A stretch of 64,000 nt of DNA. Source: Limnobacter sp. MED105 (GTDB taxonomy: Bacteria; Pseudomonadota; Gammaproteobacteria; Burkholderiales; Burkholderiaceae_B). Every line of letters begins with the position of its first letter. Position 1 is the stretch's first letter. Positions 8,807 through 18,714 of this stretch are shown here, in pieces. The position numbers and the translations under genes were made by a program. Under the pieces are notes generated by a model that was not told where the DNA came from, did not search any database, and was given only the letters and a program-made list of their open reading frames with translations. The stretch covers positions 547,360-611,359 of the forward strand of contig NZ_ABCT01000001.1 in assembly GCF_000170915.1 (NCBI RefSeq), given 5' to 3'.

Positions 8807-10012
8807 ATGCCATCGGCACTGATATTTGACGCAGTAAGAACCCCACGGGGCAAAGGTAAAAAAGACGGTAGCCTGCACCAGGCCACTCCAGTGTGGTTGC
8901 TGAACAACCTGCTGACCGCTTTGCAGCAGCGCAATGATCTCGACACCAGCTTGGTGGACGACGTGGTACTGGGTTGCGTAACCCCAGTGGGCGAGCAGGG
9001 CGCTGACATTGCGCGCACAGCTGTGCTGGATGCGGGTTGGGCCGAAACAGTGGCAGGTGTTACCCAGTCACGCTTCTGCGCCTCCGGTTTGGAATCAGTC
9101 AACCTGGCCGCGGCAAAAGTGGGCAGCGGTCTTGAAGACATGGTAGTGGCTGGTGGCGTTGAAAGCATGAGCCGCTGGACCATGGGTAGTGATGGCGGCG
9201 CTTGGTTCATGGACCCCCGCATCAATGACAAACTGGGCTTTATTCCCCAAGGCATTTCTGCCGATTTGATCGGTACGCTGGAAGGCTTTAGCCGTACCGA
9301 TGTAGACACCTACGCGGTTGAAAGCCAACGCCGTGCTGCCAAGGCCCAAGCCGAAGGCCGCTTCAACAAAAGCCGTGTGCCTGTGAAAGACCTTAACGGT
9401 TTGATCATGCTGGACCACGACGAATTCATTCGTGGCAACGCCACTGTGGAAAGCCTGGCCAGCCTGCAGCCTTCATTTGCAATGATGGGCAGCATGGGCT
9501 TTAACGCCACGGCCCTGCGCAAGTACACCACCGTTGAAAGCATCAACCACATTCACCATGCGGGCAATTCTTCCGGCATCGTGGACGGCGCTGCTTTGGT
9601 ATTGGTTGGTAGCGAGGAAGCCGGACGCAAGGCTGGCTTGAAGCCACGCGCACGCATTCGTGCTGCTGCGGTAATCGGTTCCGAGCCCACCATCATGCTG
9701 ACTGGCCCAACGCCCGCCTGTTTGAAGGCTCTGCAAAAAGCAGGCTTGAAAGCGTCCGACATCGATTTGTGGGAAATCAATGAAGCCTTCGCTGTGGTGC
9801 CCATGCAAACCGCACGCAATCTGGGCGTTAGCCTGGACCGCGTGAACGTGAACGGCGGATCGATCGCCATGGGCCACCCACTGGGCGCAACAGGCGCAAT
9901 TATTTTGGGCACCTTGCTCGATGAACTTGAGCGGCAAGACAAAACCCTGGGCCTGGCCACACTGTGTGTGGGCGGCGGCATGGGTATTGCCACCATCATC
10001 GAACGCATTTAA
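8807..10012 (+). CDS. fadA: Acetyl-CoA C-acyltransferase (3-ketoacyl-CoA thiolase)
   Basis: A 401-residue cytoplasmic thiolase that carries out the last step of beta-oxidation, cleaving 3-ketoacyl-CoA with CoA to acetyl-CoA and a shortened acyl-CoA. The nucleophilic Cys is C91 ([10 protein letters not shown]), the catalytic His is H357 (GHPLGATG) and the second Cys is C387 (LCVGGGMG). It starts with ATG after the CCAGGAGG ribosome binding site. fadB follows 21 bp later and forms the partner subunit of the trifunctional complex. The gene order fadA-fadB is the reverse of the E. coli fadBA order. Regulation is probably by the palindromes immediately upstream. Confidence 0.95.
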   Translation: MPSALIFDAVRTPRGKGKKDGSLHQATPVWLLNNLLTALQQRNDLDTSLVDDVVLGCVTPVGEQGADIARTAVLDAGWAETVAGVTQSRFCASGLESVNLAAAKVGSGLEDMVVAGGVESMSRWTMGSDGGAWFMDPRINDKLGFIPQGISADLIGTLEGFSRTDVDTYAVESQRRAAKAQAEGRFNKSRVPVKDLNGLIMLDHDEFIRGNATVESLASLQPSFAMMGSMGFNATALRKYTTVESINHIHHAGNSSGIVDGAALVLVGSEEAGRKAGLKPRARIRAAAVIGSEPTIMLTGPTPACLKALQKAGLKASDIDLWEINEAFAVVPMQTARNLGVSLDRVNVNGGSIAMGHPLGATGAIILGTLLDELERQDKTLGLATLCVGGGMGIATIIERI

Positions 10013-10033
10013 TTGGCCGAAGGAGAAACAACA

Positions 10034-12178
10034 ATGAGTGCAGTGAAATTTGAACTCGGTCAGGATGGCATCGCGGTAGTCACGCTCGACATGCCCGGCC
10101 GTTCCATGAATGTATTGAACGAAGAACTGATGGGCCCGTTCGCGGAAGCCCTGACCCGCATTGAAACCGATGCGGCCGTGAAAGGTGTGGTGCTGACTTC
10201 TGGCAAGCCAGAGTTTTTGGCTGGCGCTGACCTGGACACGGTGTACAAAATTACCGACCCACAACAAGCCTTTGATTTGGCAGAAGCCTTCAAAACCTTG
10301 TTGCGCCGCATGGAAAAGTGCGAGAAGCCCATTGTGTGCGCCTTGAACGGCACCGCATTGGGTGGCGGCTTGGAACTGGCCATGGCCTGTAACCACCGCG
10401 TTGCACTGAACAACCCCAAAGCCAAGTTCGGTTTGCCCGAAGTGAAGCTGGGCCTGTTGCCAGGCGGCGGTGGTACACAGCGTTTGCCACGCATGATCGG
10501 CATTCAGGGCGCGCTGGAAATGATGACCCAAGGCACCGAGCTGCGCGTTGAGCAGGCGGTGAAGAAGGGCATCGTTCAAGACACAGCAGATTCAGTTGAG
10601 GAAATGATTGCCAAGGCCAAAGCCTGGGCAGTGGCCAATCCAAAAGCCTTGCAGCCATGGGACGTAAAAGGCTTCAAATTCCCCGGTGGCGATTCCAAGC
10701 ACCCAGCCATTGCGCAAATTTGGGCGATCGCACCCAGCATGGCCAATGCCAAGGCATTTGGTAACTACCCAGCGCTGACTCACATTGCCAGCTGCGTATT
10801 CGAGGGCGGTATTACCGACATCGACACTGGCTTGAAAGTGGAAAGCCGTTACTTTGCTGCGTGCGTGTTGTCGCAAGAAAGCAAGAACATGATGAACACG
10901 CTGTGGTATCAGCTCAACAGCATCAAGAAAGGTCAAAGCCGCCCAAGCGCACCTGCAAAAAGCAAGGTCAAGAAAATTGGCGTGCTGGGTGCAGGCATGA
11001 TGGGTGCCGGCATTGCGTATGTGTCCGCCAAGGTTGGCATTGAAGTGGTGTTGATTGACGCCACGCAAGAAGGCGCCGACAAAGGCAAGGCCTACAGCAC
11101 CAACCTGCTGGACAAAGCCATTGCCAAGAAGCGCAGCACTCCTGAAAAGAAAGAAGCACTGCTGAACCTGATCACGGCCACCACCGACTATTCCAAGCTG
11201 GAAGGTGCGGATTTGGTGATTGAAGCCGTGTTCGAGGACCGTGCCGTGAAAGCCGATGTAACCGCCAAGGCAGAAGCGGTTATTCCAGCAACAGCCGTGT
11301 ACGCATCCAACACGTCGACTTTGCCAATCACTGGCTTGGCCGAGGCTTCCAAGCGCCCCAACCAGTTCATCGGTTTGCACTTCTTCAGCCCTGTGGACAA
11401 AATGCCGCTGGTTGAAATCATCATGGGTGAAAAAACCGACGATGAAACACTGGCCAAGGGCTTCGACTATGTTCAGCAAATCGGCAAAACACCGATTGTT
11501 GTGAACGACAGCCGTGGCTTCTTCACCAGCCGTGTGTTCGGTACCTTCCTGATGGAAGCAGCTGCCATGGTGGGCGAGGGTGTTCACCCCCGTTCCATCG
11601 AAATGGCGGGTCTGGAAGCCGGCATGCCCATGCCACCTTTGGCGCTGTACGACGAAGTGTCGCTCAGCCTGAGTTTGCTGATCATGAAGCAAACCAAGAA
11701 AGACATGGAAGCCGCAGGCCAAACTTTCCCCGAGCACCCAGGCTACAAAACACTGATTACCGTGGCCGAAAAGCATGGTCGCATCGGCAAGAAAGACGGC
11801 AAGGGCTTCTACGACTACTCCCCCGCAGGCAAAACACTGTGGAAGGGGTTGAGCGAAGAATTCCCGCTGGCCAAAGAGCAGCCCAGCTCACAGGAAATTC
11901 AGGACCGTTTGATGTACATCCAGGCCAATGAAGCCGCACGCTGCTTGCAGGAAAAAGTGCTGCGTTCAGTGGCCGACGGCAACATCGGTTCGATTTTCGG
12001 TTTGGGTTTTGCGCCATTCACCGGCGGCATGTTGCAGTTCATCAACGCCAAGGGCTTGCCCGAGTTTGTAAAGCGTTGTGAAGAATTGGCTGCCCAGTAT
12101 GGCGAGCGTTTCAAGCCCGCCAGCATGCTGGTGGAAATGGCCGCTCAAGGCAAAAAGCTGGAAGACAATCTGGCGTAA
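10034..12178 (+). CDS. fadB: Enoyl-CoA hydratase / 3-hydroxyacyl-CoA dehydrogenase, fused
   Basis: A 714-residue multifunctional alpha subunit of the beta-oxidation complex. The N-terminal crotonase domain (about 1-200) has the oxyanion loop ALGGGLELA and the paired catalytic glutamates E114 and E136 (GLPEVKLG). The NAD-binding domain begins near residue 312 with KKIGVLGAGMMGAGIAY, followed by the 3-hydroxyacyl-CoA dehydrogenase C-terminal domains with FIGLHFFSPVDKMPLVEII. The start is the ATG at 10034, behind an AGGAG eight nucleotides upstream. It is shortly downstream of fadA and upstream of fadE, so cotranscription is likely. A GC-rich inverted repeat (GGGGCC at 12191, GGCCCC at 12214) in the gap to fadE could attenuate but has no T-tract. 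Confidence 0.95.
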   Translation: MSAVKFELGQDGIAVVTLDMPGRSMNVLNEELMGPFAEALTRIETDAAVKGVVLTSGKPEFLAGADLDTVYKITDPQQAFDLAEAFKTLLRRMEKCEKPIVCALNGTALGGGLELAMACNHRVALNNPKAKFGLPEVKLGLLPGGGGTQRLPRMIGIQGALEMMTQGTELRVEQAVKKGIVQDTADSVEEMIAKAKAWAVANPKALQPWDVKGFKFPGGDSKHPAIAQIWAIAPSMANAKAFGNYPALTHIASCVFEGGITDIDTGLKVESRYFAACVLSQESKNMMNTLWYQLNSIKKGQSRPSAPAKSKVKKIGVLGAGMMGAGIAYVSAKVGIEVVLIDATQEGADKGKAYSTNLLDKAIAKKRSTPEKKEALLNLITATTDYSKLEGADLVIEAVFEDRAVKADVTAKAEAVIPATAVYASNTSTLPITGLAEASKRPNQFIGLHFFSPVDKMPLVEIIMGEKTDDETLAKGFDYVQQIGKTPIVVNDSRGFFTSRVFGTFLMEAAAMVGEGVHPRSIEMAGLEAGMPMPPLALYDEVSLSLSLLIMKQTKKDMEAAGQTFPEHPGYKTLITVAEKHGRIGKKDGKGFYDYSPAGKTLWKGLSEEFPLAKEQPSSQEIQDRLMYIQANEAARCLQEKVLRSVADGNIGSIFGLGFAPFTGGMLQFINAKGLPEFVKRCEELAAQYGERFKPASMLVEMAAQGKKLEDNLA

Positions 12179-12250
12179 TTTTTACCCGGTGGGGCCGTTT
12201 GCTTTGTGCAGATGGCCCCGCATTGTTTGACGAAAACAGGAGCAGTAACC

Positions 12251-14596
12251 ATGGTATTCAAAGCAATCATGAATGGCTTGATCAAAGCCAAAGCCATGCC
12301 GCAAATTTCGCCGACCGAGCGCCAGGCGCTTGAAGCAGGCACGGTGTGGATCGACGGCCAGGTTTTTTCCGGCAAGCCCGACTTTGCAAAAATGTTTGCC
12401 GAGCCCTATTCAAAACTGAGCCAGCGTGAGCGCGAGTTCATCGACGGCCCCGTGCAGCAGTTGTGCGAAATGTGTGATGCGCATGAAATTGCGACCACAC
12501 GTGTTATTCCGAAAAAGGCAGTGGACTTTTTGGCTTCTGCCGGTTTTTATTCCTTCCTGATTCCGCAAAAGTTTGGTGGCCTGGAATTCTCTGCTAACGC
12601 CATTTCAACCATCATGGCGATGATCACGTCGCACAGCCCATTGCTGTCGACCTTGGTGGTGATTCCCAACAGCTTGGGCGCGGCCGAATTGATCAAGCAC
12701 TACGGCACACAAGCGCAGAAAGAACATTACCTGCCACGCCTGGCCACTGGTGAATACCTGCCCTGTTTCGGTTTGACCGAACCCACTGCAGGTTCAGACG
12801 CTGCTTCAATTCTGGCGCGTGGTGTGGTGTTTAAAAACGCAGAAGGCAAGGTTCAAATCAAACTGAACTTTCGCAAGCGCTACATCACTTTGGCACCTGT
12901 GGCCAACCTCATTTCTTTGGCCTTCAAACTGCACGACCCGGATAACCTGTTGGGCAAAGGCGCTGAGCCTGGCATTACAGTGGGCCTGGTTCACCGTGGC
13001 ATTCCTGGTCTGGAAATGGGCAAGCACCACCAGCCGATTGGTGATGCGTTCTACAACGGCCCCATTATCGGCCGCGATGTAGTCATTGACGCCGACGAAA
13101 TTATTGGTGGTACTGAATGTGCCGGCCAGGGCTGGCGCATGTTGATGGAACAGCTGGCCGGTGGTCGCGCAGTTTCATTGCCTGCTGGTGCGGTGGGTGG
13201 CGTGCGTGCAGCAGCGGCTGCTTCAGGCGCATACGCCCGTGTTCGCCAACAGTTCGGCATGCCGATTGCTGAAATGGAAGGCATTCAGGAAAAGTTGGCC
13301 GAAATTGCAGCCATGGCTTACCTCAGTGAAGCGGCACGCGTGTATGCAGTGAGCGCACTGGACAACAATGAGCAGCCCCCGGTTGTTTCTGCTGTGTGGA
13401 AAGCCTACCTCACCGAGCTTTCACGTGAACAGGCGAAGAATGCCATGGACGTGATGGCGGGTGCCGGTGTAATGCAAGGCCCCAACAACGTCATCGGCCG
13501 CGGCTACTGTTCAGCCCCGGTTGCCATTACTGTTGAAGGCGCGAACATCATGACCCGTTCGCTGATTACCTTTGGTCAAGGTGCTGTGCGTTGTCACCCC
13601 TATGCATTCAAAATTGCAAATGCCCTGGAAGCCAACGATCTGCCCACATTCAGCAGTGCATTGAAAGGCTGGATTGGTCACATGGTTGTCAACACGGGTC
13701 GCTTGGTGGGCTTGACCTTGACTCGTGGTTACCTGGCCAGCACACCGAAGATTGATGGCGTTACACCTTACCTGCGCAAGCTGGCTTGGGCGTCTTCACG
13801 CTATTCATTCCTGACCGACATGGCACTGATCACCGTGGGTGGCAAGTTGAAAGCCCGCCAGCAACTGACCGGCCATTTCGCCGATGCTTTGGGCTGGCAA
13901 CTGCTGGCCATTTCAACCATTCGCCGCTACGTGGCTGAAGGTGAAATCAAGGAAGACTTGCCACTGGTGCAGTACGCTTGCGAATACGCCTTGGCGAAAG
14001 TGCAAAAAGCATTCGAATCCATCTATTCCAACTTTGGCAACAACGCAGTGGGCTTTTTGCTGCGCACCGTGGGCTATTTCAGCTTGCGCGTGAACCCGAT
14101 TGTTGGTTCTGGTCTGGATCGTTTGGTGCCTACCGTGGCCAAAACAATCACCAAGAGCGGTGCCCAACTGGGCCGTATCACAGGTGATTTGTACATGCCC
14201 AAGTTCAACCTGGCCGACATGGACAGCGATGAAGTGCTGGCACAAACCACAGGCGTGAAGCGTTTGATGGCAGCCTTCCAGGCCGTACAGGAAGCCGAAG
14301 TGGTGCAAATGAAGGTCATTCAGGCACGCCGCTCCAAGCTGGTGGACAAGGGTTCTGTGCAGGAAATGGCCGAAGCCGCATTGGCCAAAGGCATTATTAC
14401 AGCAGCCGACAAAAAGTTGCTGGACCGTGCCAACCGAATCAGCCTGGAAGCCATCATGGTTGACGAGTTCACACCGCAGGAATTCTTCGGTGACAACTCG
14501 GTAACTTACGCGCCAGGTTTTGAATGTGCCAATGTGCCCAATGTAAGCCATGGCGCAGCGGTACAAGGTGAGCGCTTGAGAGTTGTGAACTCTTAA
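12251..14596 (+). CDS. fadE: Acyl-CoA dehydrogenase, FadE type with DUF1974-like C-terminus
   Basis: A 781-residue FAD-dependent acyl-CoA dehydrogenase, the first step of beta-oxidation. Its length matches the large FadE class (about 800 residues) rather than the usual 380-residue enzymes. The N-terminal WIDGQVFSGKPDFAKMF is diagnostic of that class. The substrate and FAD region includes PCFGLTEPTAGSDAAS, and the catalytic region is around VEGANIMTRSLITFGQGA. The C-terminal extra 250 residues correspond to the DUF1974-type domain. The start is the ATG at 12251 after CAGGAGCA; an upstream in-frame ATG at 12206 lacks a binding site. A single span near the N-terminus, as in E. coli FadE, is not obvious. 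Confidence 0.92.
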   Translation: MVFKAIMNGLIKAKAMPQISPTERQALEAGTVWIDGQVFSGKPDFAKMFAEPYSKLSQREREFIDGPVQQLCEMCDAHEIATTRVIPKKAVDFLASAGFYSFLIPQKFGGLEFSANAISTIMAMITSHSPLLSTLVVIPNSLGAAELIKHYGTQAQKEHYLPRLATGEYLPCFGLTEPTAGSDAASILARGVVFKNAEGKVQIKLNFRKRYITLAPVANLISLAFKLHDPDNLLGKGAEPGITVGLVHRGIPGLEMGKHHQPIGDAFYNGPIIGRDVVIDADEIIGGTECAGQGWRMLMEQLAGGRAVSLPAGAVGGVRAAAAASGAYARVRQQFGMPIAEMEGIQEKLAEIAAMAYLSEAARVYAVSALDNNEQPPVVSAVWKAYLTELSREQAKNAMDVMAGAGVMQGPNNVIGRGYCSAPVAITVEGANIMTRSLITFGQGAVRCHPYAFKIANALEANDLPTFSSALKGWIGHMVVNTGRLVGLTLTRGYLASTPKIDGVTPYLRKLAWASSRYSFLTDMALITVGGKLKARQQLTGHFADALGWQLLAISTIRRYVAEGEIKEDLPLVQYACEYALAKVQKAFESIYSNFGNNAVGFLLRTVGYFSLRVNPIVGSGLDRLVPTVAKTITKSGAQLGRITGDLYMPKFNLADMDSDEVLAQTTGVKRLMAAFQAVQEAEVVQMKVIQARRSKLVDKGSVQEMAEAALAKGIITAADKKLLDRANRISLEAIMVDEFTPQEFFGDNSVTYAPGFECANVPNVSHGAAVQGERLRVVNS

Positions 14597-14876
14597 GACG
14601 CTGCGTGCGGGTAATGCCCCATTTACTTGGGGTGTTACTCGTTTCGCCCTAAGCAAGGTTTCTTCTTCCGGCTTGATGCTTCTGGCTTGGGGCATGCGAA
14701 ACGCCTTGGCGTCTTCGCATCGATTGCTGCGCAATCGCCCCGCGCTGCGAATCCGCCGGGAAACCTTGCAAAATCGGGCAAAGCGAGTATCACCCCGCGT
14801 ATGGGCATTCAACCTGCTCATTCGCGAGCTGCCGTTTTTACACTCAACTACCAACCAATCACCGAGGCCATTACTC
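14597..14876 (+). other. 280-nt intergenic region with three potential stem-loops
   Basis: No convincing gene. Three inverted repeats occur in a row: GTAATGCCCCA (14611-14621) against TGGGGTGTTAC (14628-14638); GCGAA-ACGCC (14696-14705) against GGCGT-C-TTCGC (14708-14718); and CGATTG (14721-14726) against CAATCG (14732-14737). The first could end fadE transcription but has no run of T. The rest could be a structured leader of the following gene. An open frame extending the next gene upstream to 14673 crosses these hairpins and is not convincing as protein. Confidence 0.4.
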
Positions 14877-15878
14877 ATGTCACCCATTCAAGACCCCACC
14901 TTGCTCGAAGGCATCACCGTGCTCGACTTGTCGCGCAATTTGCCTGGGCCAGCAACGTCACTGATCTTGCAGCAAATGGGTGCCACGGTCATCAAGATGG
15001 AACCCCCACACGGGGATGACGCCAAAAGCATGCCTATGCTTTACGCAGCATTGAACAGCAGCAAAAAAATTGTCACTGCCGACTTCCGCACACCCGAGGG
15101 CATTCAGGCATTGAAAGATCACGCAGCCAAAGCGGATGTGTTGATTGACGGCTTCCGCCCCGGCGTGATGGCCGACATGGGTTGTGGCTACGACACTTTG
15201 AAAGCACTGAATCCGAAATTGGTGATGTGCTGCATCACAGGCTACGGTCAGCAAGGGGCGCTGGCTGAAAAGGCCGGGCACGACATCAATTACATGGCCT
15301 TGAGCGGTGTGCTAGATGGTTTGCAAACAGCCGACGGTGACATTCCTGTTCCTGCCGTGCAGTTTGGTGATTTGTTCGGTGGTACGTCGGCCGCCGTGCA
15401 AGGTATTTTGGCCGCCCTGTTGAAGGCGCAGCGCACTGGGCAGGGCACCTTTGTGGATGTGTCCATGACCCACAACCTGTGGAAGCAAAACATCATGCCC
15501 GAGAGCATGGAACAAATGTGGATCATGCTCAGCGGCAAGCCCGCCAAGCATCAAGACGATTTGCTGAGCGGCGGCCTGGCCTGTTACAACGTGTACAAAA
15601 CTGCAGACCAGCGTCATTTGGCGGTAGGTTCACTGGAGCACAAGTTCTGGAAAGTGGCTTGCGAAGCCATGGGCAAGCCCGAGTGGGTGAATATTCACTG
15701 GAGTCGAGGTGCCATGCCCGGTACTCCCCCGGCGGTTCAAATGCTGGCCGACATGAGGGCGCTGATTGCATCCCAACCCCTTGCACATTGGGAGCAGGTG
15801 TTTGGCAATGTGGATGCCTGCATTACCCCTGTCCTGACCCGAGCCGAAATCAAGCAGAGAAATTTGCTGCACATTTGA
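14877..15878 (+). CDS. CaiB/BaiF (class III) CoA-transferase family protein, possibly alpha-methylacyl-CoA racemase
   Basis: A 333-residue protein beginning LLEGITVLDLSRNLPGPATS, the classic family III start. GYGQQGALAEKAGHDINYMA contains the conserved Asp region; the GHDxNYxAxSG form is also that of alpha-methylacyl-CoA racemases, which would fit breakdown of branched-chain fatty acids. CoA transferase and racemase activities cannot be separated by eye. The start is set at the ATG at 14877 because the family begins there; an in-frame ATG at 14673 would add 68 unlike residues. It sits between fadE and fadD on the same strand, which supports a role in acyl-CoA metabolism. Confidence 0.85.
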   Translation: MSPIQDPTLLEGITVLDLSRNLPGPATSLILQQMGATVIKMEPPHGDDAKSMPMLYAALNSSKKIVTADFRTPEGIQALKDHAAKADVLIDGFRPGVMADMGCGYDTLKALNPKLVMCCITGYGQQGALAEKAGHDINYMALSGVLDGLQTADGDIPVPAVQFGDLFGGTSAAVQGILAALLKAQRTGQGTFVDVSMTHNLWKQNIMPESMEQMWIMLSGKPAKHQDDLLSGGLACYNVYKTADQRHLAVGSLEHKFWKVACEAMGKPEWVNIHWSRGAMPGTPPAVQMLADMRALIASQPLAHWEQVFGNVDACITPVLTRAEIKQRNLLHI

Positions 15879-16123
15879 TGTTTTTTCGGATGGGAAAATT
15901 GCGCCGGTAAATCGAGTACTGCGTCTAAAATCCTGAATTCTTTGGGTTAACTTACGCGATTCTTACCAAAATCGCGGGAAGAATGGTATTGTTGAATTTG
16001 CCGGAAGTCTTATACAACACTTATAAAAACCGAGCCCACGCAGGCTCAGCCGGGGAGACATAAAAAGCCACCCACAGTGGCACCTCCTTGGCCGCATTCG
16101 CTCGGTTTACAGGAGATCAGTAC
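15879..16123 (+). other. 245-nt upstream region of fadD with three inverted repeats
   Basis: No gene seen. It contains CGCGATT-N8-AATCGCG (15955-15976), GAGCC-N6-GGCTC (16032-16047) and GCCAC-N5-GTGGC (16067-16081). The first could be an operator and the latter two could fold in the fadD leader. The GGTAA-N6-TTACC site found ahead of fadA is not repeated here, so control by the same regulator is not supported. Confidence 0.35.
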
Positions 16124-17893
16124 ATGTCAGCACGTCCCGACGAGGCCGCCCCTAAGGTGTCGCCCGATCAATTCAATGGTTTTGTCAGCAAAGAAGCGCA
16201 GGAGCTTTTTGAGTCTCATTACTGGACCAAAAGCTACCCTCCAGGCGTCAGTGGCGATATGCCCCCATTGCGATACACCAGCATGCTGGAACTGGTGGCC
16301 GAATGCCTGAAGAAGTATGCAGACCGCCCCGCGTTTGTGTCTGCGGGCACGGAGTTCTCTTACAAGCAAGTCGACGATATGTCGGACCAGTTTGCGGGCT
16401 ACCTGAAGTCGATTGGTGTTCAAGCAGGCGATGTTGTGGCCATTATGTTGCCCAACTGTGTACAGTTCCCTGTGTGCTTTGTGGGTGCCATGAAGCTGGG
16501 TTGCACGCTGACCAACGTGAACCCCCTGTACACCGTGCGTGAATTGAATCACCAGTTGAAAGATTCTGGCGCAACCACCATTGTGGTGTTTGAAAACTTT
16601 GCCAACACCTTGCAGCAATCGCTCGAGGGCACCAAGGTCAAGAACATCGTCATTACCCAGTTGGGCGATTTGCTCGGTGGTTTGAAGGGCCTAATCGTTA
16701 ATTTTGTCATGCGCAAAGTCAAGAAAATGGTGCCAGCATACAACCTGCCGCAAGCAGTGCCGATCAAAAAGGCGTTGGCCGCTGGCAAAGGTGTTTCTTA
16801 TCCCAAGCCCAGCCCCAAGCTGGACGATGTGGCTTTGTTGCAATACACCGGCGGTACCACTGGCGTGTCCAAAGGCGCCATGCTGACTCAGCGCAACCTG
16901 ATGAGCAATATGGAACAGGGCCTGGCCTGGATGAGCGAAGCCATTGGCAAAGACCCGATTTGCGTGGTCACCATGCTGCCGCTGTATCACATCTATGCAC
17001 TGGCCGTGAACTGTATGCTGTTCATGACCTTTGGCGCACGCAACATTCTGATTGCCAACCCGCGTGATGTAGGCACCGTGATGAAAGTGCTGCGCAAAGA
17101 AAAATTCCATGTCATTACTGCGGTGAATACCCTGTTCAATGCATTCCTGAATAACGAAGAATTCTGCAACCGCGATTTCTCCGACATGAAGTTTGCAATG
17201 AGCGGCGGCATGGCCTTGCAACAGCCCATCGCCGAGCGCTGGTACAAAGTCACTGGTTGCGCGATTTCTGAAGGCTTCGGCATGACAGAAACTTCACCAG
17301 TGGTAACAGTGCCACCTCTGCATGGTGGCGAGCGCCCCGCGTTCCGCGGCAACGTGGGTTTGCCGATTCCTGGCACCGAAGTGCGTTTGAAGCGTGACGA
17401 TGGCCTGTGGGCTGGTTTGAATGAGCCCGGTGAAATTTGTGTGCGTGGCCCACAAGTGATGTTGGGTTACCTGAACCGTCCCGAAGAAACAGCCAAGACG
17501 ATCGACAAAGACGGCTGGTTGGCCACTGGCGACATCGGCACGATGGATGAGCAAGGCTTTGTAAAGATCGTGGACCGCAAGAAAGACATGATCATCGTGA
17601 GCGGCTTTAACGTGTTCCCCAACGAAATTGAAGACGTGGTTGCCCAGCACCCAGGCGTGCTGGAATGTGGCGTGGTTGGTGTACCCGACCCAGTGACTGG
17701 TGAGAAAGTGAAACTGGTTGTGGTGAAGAAAGACCAGAGCGTGACCAAGGAAGACTTGATTGCACACTGCCGCCAAAACCTGACCGGTTACAAGATTCCT
17801 TCATTTGTTGAGTTCCGCGACGACTTGCCCAAAACCCCAGTGGGCAAGATTCTGCGCCGTGAACTGCGCGACAAGCCGAAAGAAACAGCGTAA
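16124..17893 (+). CDS. fadD: Long-chain fatty acid-CoA ligase
   Basis: A 589-residue ANL-superfamily enzyme that activates long-chain fatty acids with ATP and CoA. The AMP-binding P-loop YTGGTTGVSKGAML, the A5-type segment SEGFGMTETSPVV and the hinge motif GWLATGDIGTMDEQGF followed by DRKKDMIIVSGFNVFPNEIE are all intact, and the C-terminal lysine motif KTPVGKILRRELR is present. The start is the ATG at 16124, eight nucleotides after AGGAG; an in-frame ATG at 16088 lacks this. It is the last gene of the fatty-acid block and ends at a bidirectional terminator. Confidence 0.95.
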   Translation: MSARPDEAAPKVSPDQFNGFVSKEAQELFESHYWTKSYPPGVSGDMPPLRYTSMLELVAECLKKYADRPAFVSAGTEFSYKQVDDMSDQFAGYLKSIGVQAGDVVAIMLPNCVQFPVCFVGAMKLGCTLTNVNPLYTVRELNHQLKDSGATTIVVFENFANTLQQSLEGTKVKNIVITQLGDLLGGLKGLIVNFVMRKVKKMVPAYNLPQAVPIKKALAAGKGVSYPKPSPKLDDVALLQYTGGTTGVSKGAMLTQRNLMSNMEQGLAWMSEAIGKDPICVVTMLPLYHIYALAVNCMLFMTFGARNILIANPRDVGTVMKVLRKEKFHVITAVNTLFNAFLNNEEFCNRDFSDMKFAMSGGMALQQPIAERWYKVTGCAISEGFGMTETSPVVTVPPLHGGERPAFRGNVGLPIPGTEVRLKRDDGLWAGLNEPGEICVRGPQVMLGYLNRPEETAKTIDKDGWLATGDIGTMDEQGFVKIVDRKKDMIIVSGFNVFPNEIEDVVAQHPGVLECGVVGVPDPVTGEKVKLVVVKKDQSVTKEDLIAHCRQNLTGYKIPSFVEFRDDLPKTPVGKILRRELRDKPKETA

Positions 17894-17908
17894 GCAGTTC
17901 AGTCCAAT

Positions 17909-17939
17909 AAAAAAGCCACCTGTGAAGGTGGCTTTTTTT
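17909..17939. terminator. Bidirectional rho-independent terminator
   Basis: Stem AAAGCCACC / GGTGGCTTT with loop TGTGAA, flanked by A-run and T-run on the two sides, between the convergent fadD and the OmpA-like lipoprotein gene. It can terminate both. Confidence 0.9.
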
Positions 17940-17957
17940 ATTCATGCGACAACAAAC

Positions 17958-18626
17958 TTAATTGCGCACATACATCTCAACACGGCGGTTCTGGGCACGA
18001 CCAGATTCAGTGTCGTTGCTGGCCACTGGAAAGCCCTCGCCCAAACCGGCGGCAGTCAAACGTGCACCTGAAATGCCTTTGGCCGTCAGGAAGTTCGTGA
18101 CGGACTGCGCACGACGTACAGACAGGTCCTGGTTATATTGGTCGCTGCCAGTGCTGTCGGTATAACCGATTACACACACGATGGTGTTGGGGTTGTCACG
18201 CAAGGTAGCTGCAATTTGGTCCAGCGTGCCTGCAAATTGTGCTTTCACGTCGCTTTTGTTGGTGTCAAACAGGGCGGCACCTGGAATGTCGAGCATCACC
18301 GAGCCGTCGCGCTGTTCGCGTACAGCGATCTGGCTTCCCACCAGGTAACCGAACAGGCCGCCCAGTGCTGCACCGCGTACGGTGTCTTTGCCGTCAATGC
18401 TGTTACCCACGATCGCGCCACCAATTGCACCCACGGCGGTACCAATGGCTGTTTTGGTGTTGTCTACCTTGCGCTCGGGTGCCATAGGGCAGCCAGCCAC
18501 AGCCACGGGTGATCCAGGGGCCGCTTGCTGTGGGGCCTGTGGTTGCTGAAACACGCCACCACCGTTGCTGGCACAGCCTGCAGCGAACAAGGTGAGGGCG
18601 ATTGCTGAAAGTTTGAATTTATTCAT
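17958..18626 (-). CDS. OmpA-family outer-membrane lipoprotein (YiaD-like)
   Basis: A 222-residue lipoprotein. Residues 1-18 form a lipoprotein signal with lipobox LFAAGC. A Gly-zipper segment follows (KTAIGTAVGAIGGAIVGN, about residues 58-100), then the OmpA C-terminal peptidoglycan-binding domain (about 118-222) with YTDSTGSDQYNQDLSVRRAQ and a terminal GRAQNRRVEMYV. It probably tethers the outer membrane to peptidoglycan. The promoter region faces the divergent LrgA gene. Similar to E. coli YiaD in arrangement. Confidence 0.92.
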   Translation of the reverse strand: MNKFKLSAIALTLFAAGCASNGGGVFQQPQAPQQAAPGSPVAVAGCPMAPERKVDNTKTAIGTAVGAIGGAIVGNSIDGKDTVRGAALGGLFGYLVGSQIAVREQRDGSVMLDIPGAALFDTNKSDVKAQFAGTLDQIAATLRDNPNTIVCVIGYTDSTGSDQYNQDLSVRRAQSVTNFLTAKGISGARLTAAGLGEGFPVASNDTESGRAQNRRVEMYVRN

Positions 18627-18714
18627 GGTGTATTCCTTGGGTTTTGTTCTAGATCAATTGCTGTCAGTTCCATTCTAACGCCTCACGCTTTTTCAGGTTG
18701 ACTATAAAAATTTC

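Noticed and set aside
9473..10579. 368-codon open frame on the minus strand across fadA and fadB
   Set aside because: Antisense shadow of well-conserved genes; low-complexity His/Gln composition and no recognisable domain.
10592..11776. 394-codon open frame on the minus strand inside fadB
   Set aside because: Antisense shadow of the fadB coding region.
14673..14876. 68-codon N-terminal extension of the CaiB/BaiF gene
   Set aside because: Crosses the hairpins, does not resemble the family, and the ATG at 14877 matches the usual start.
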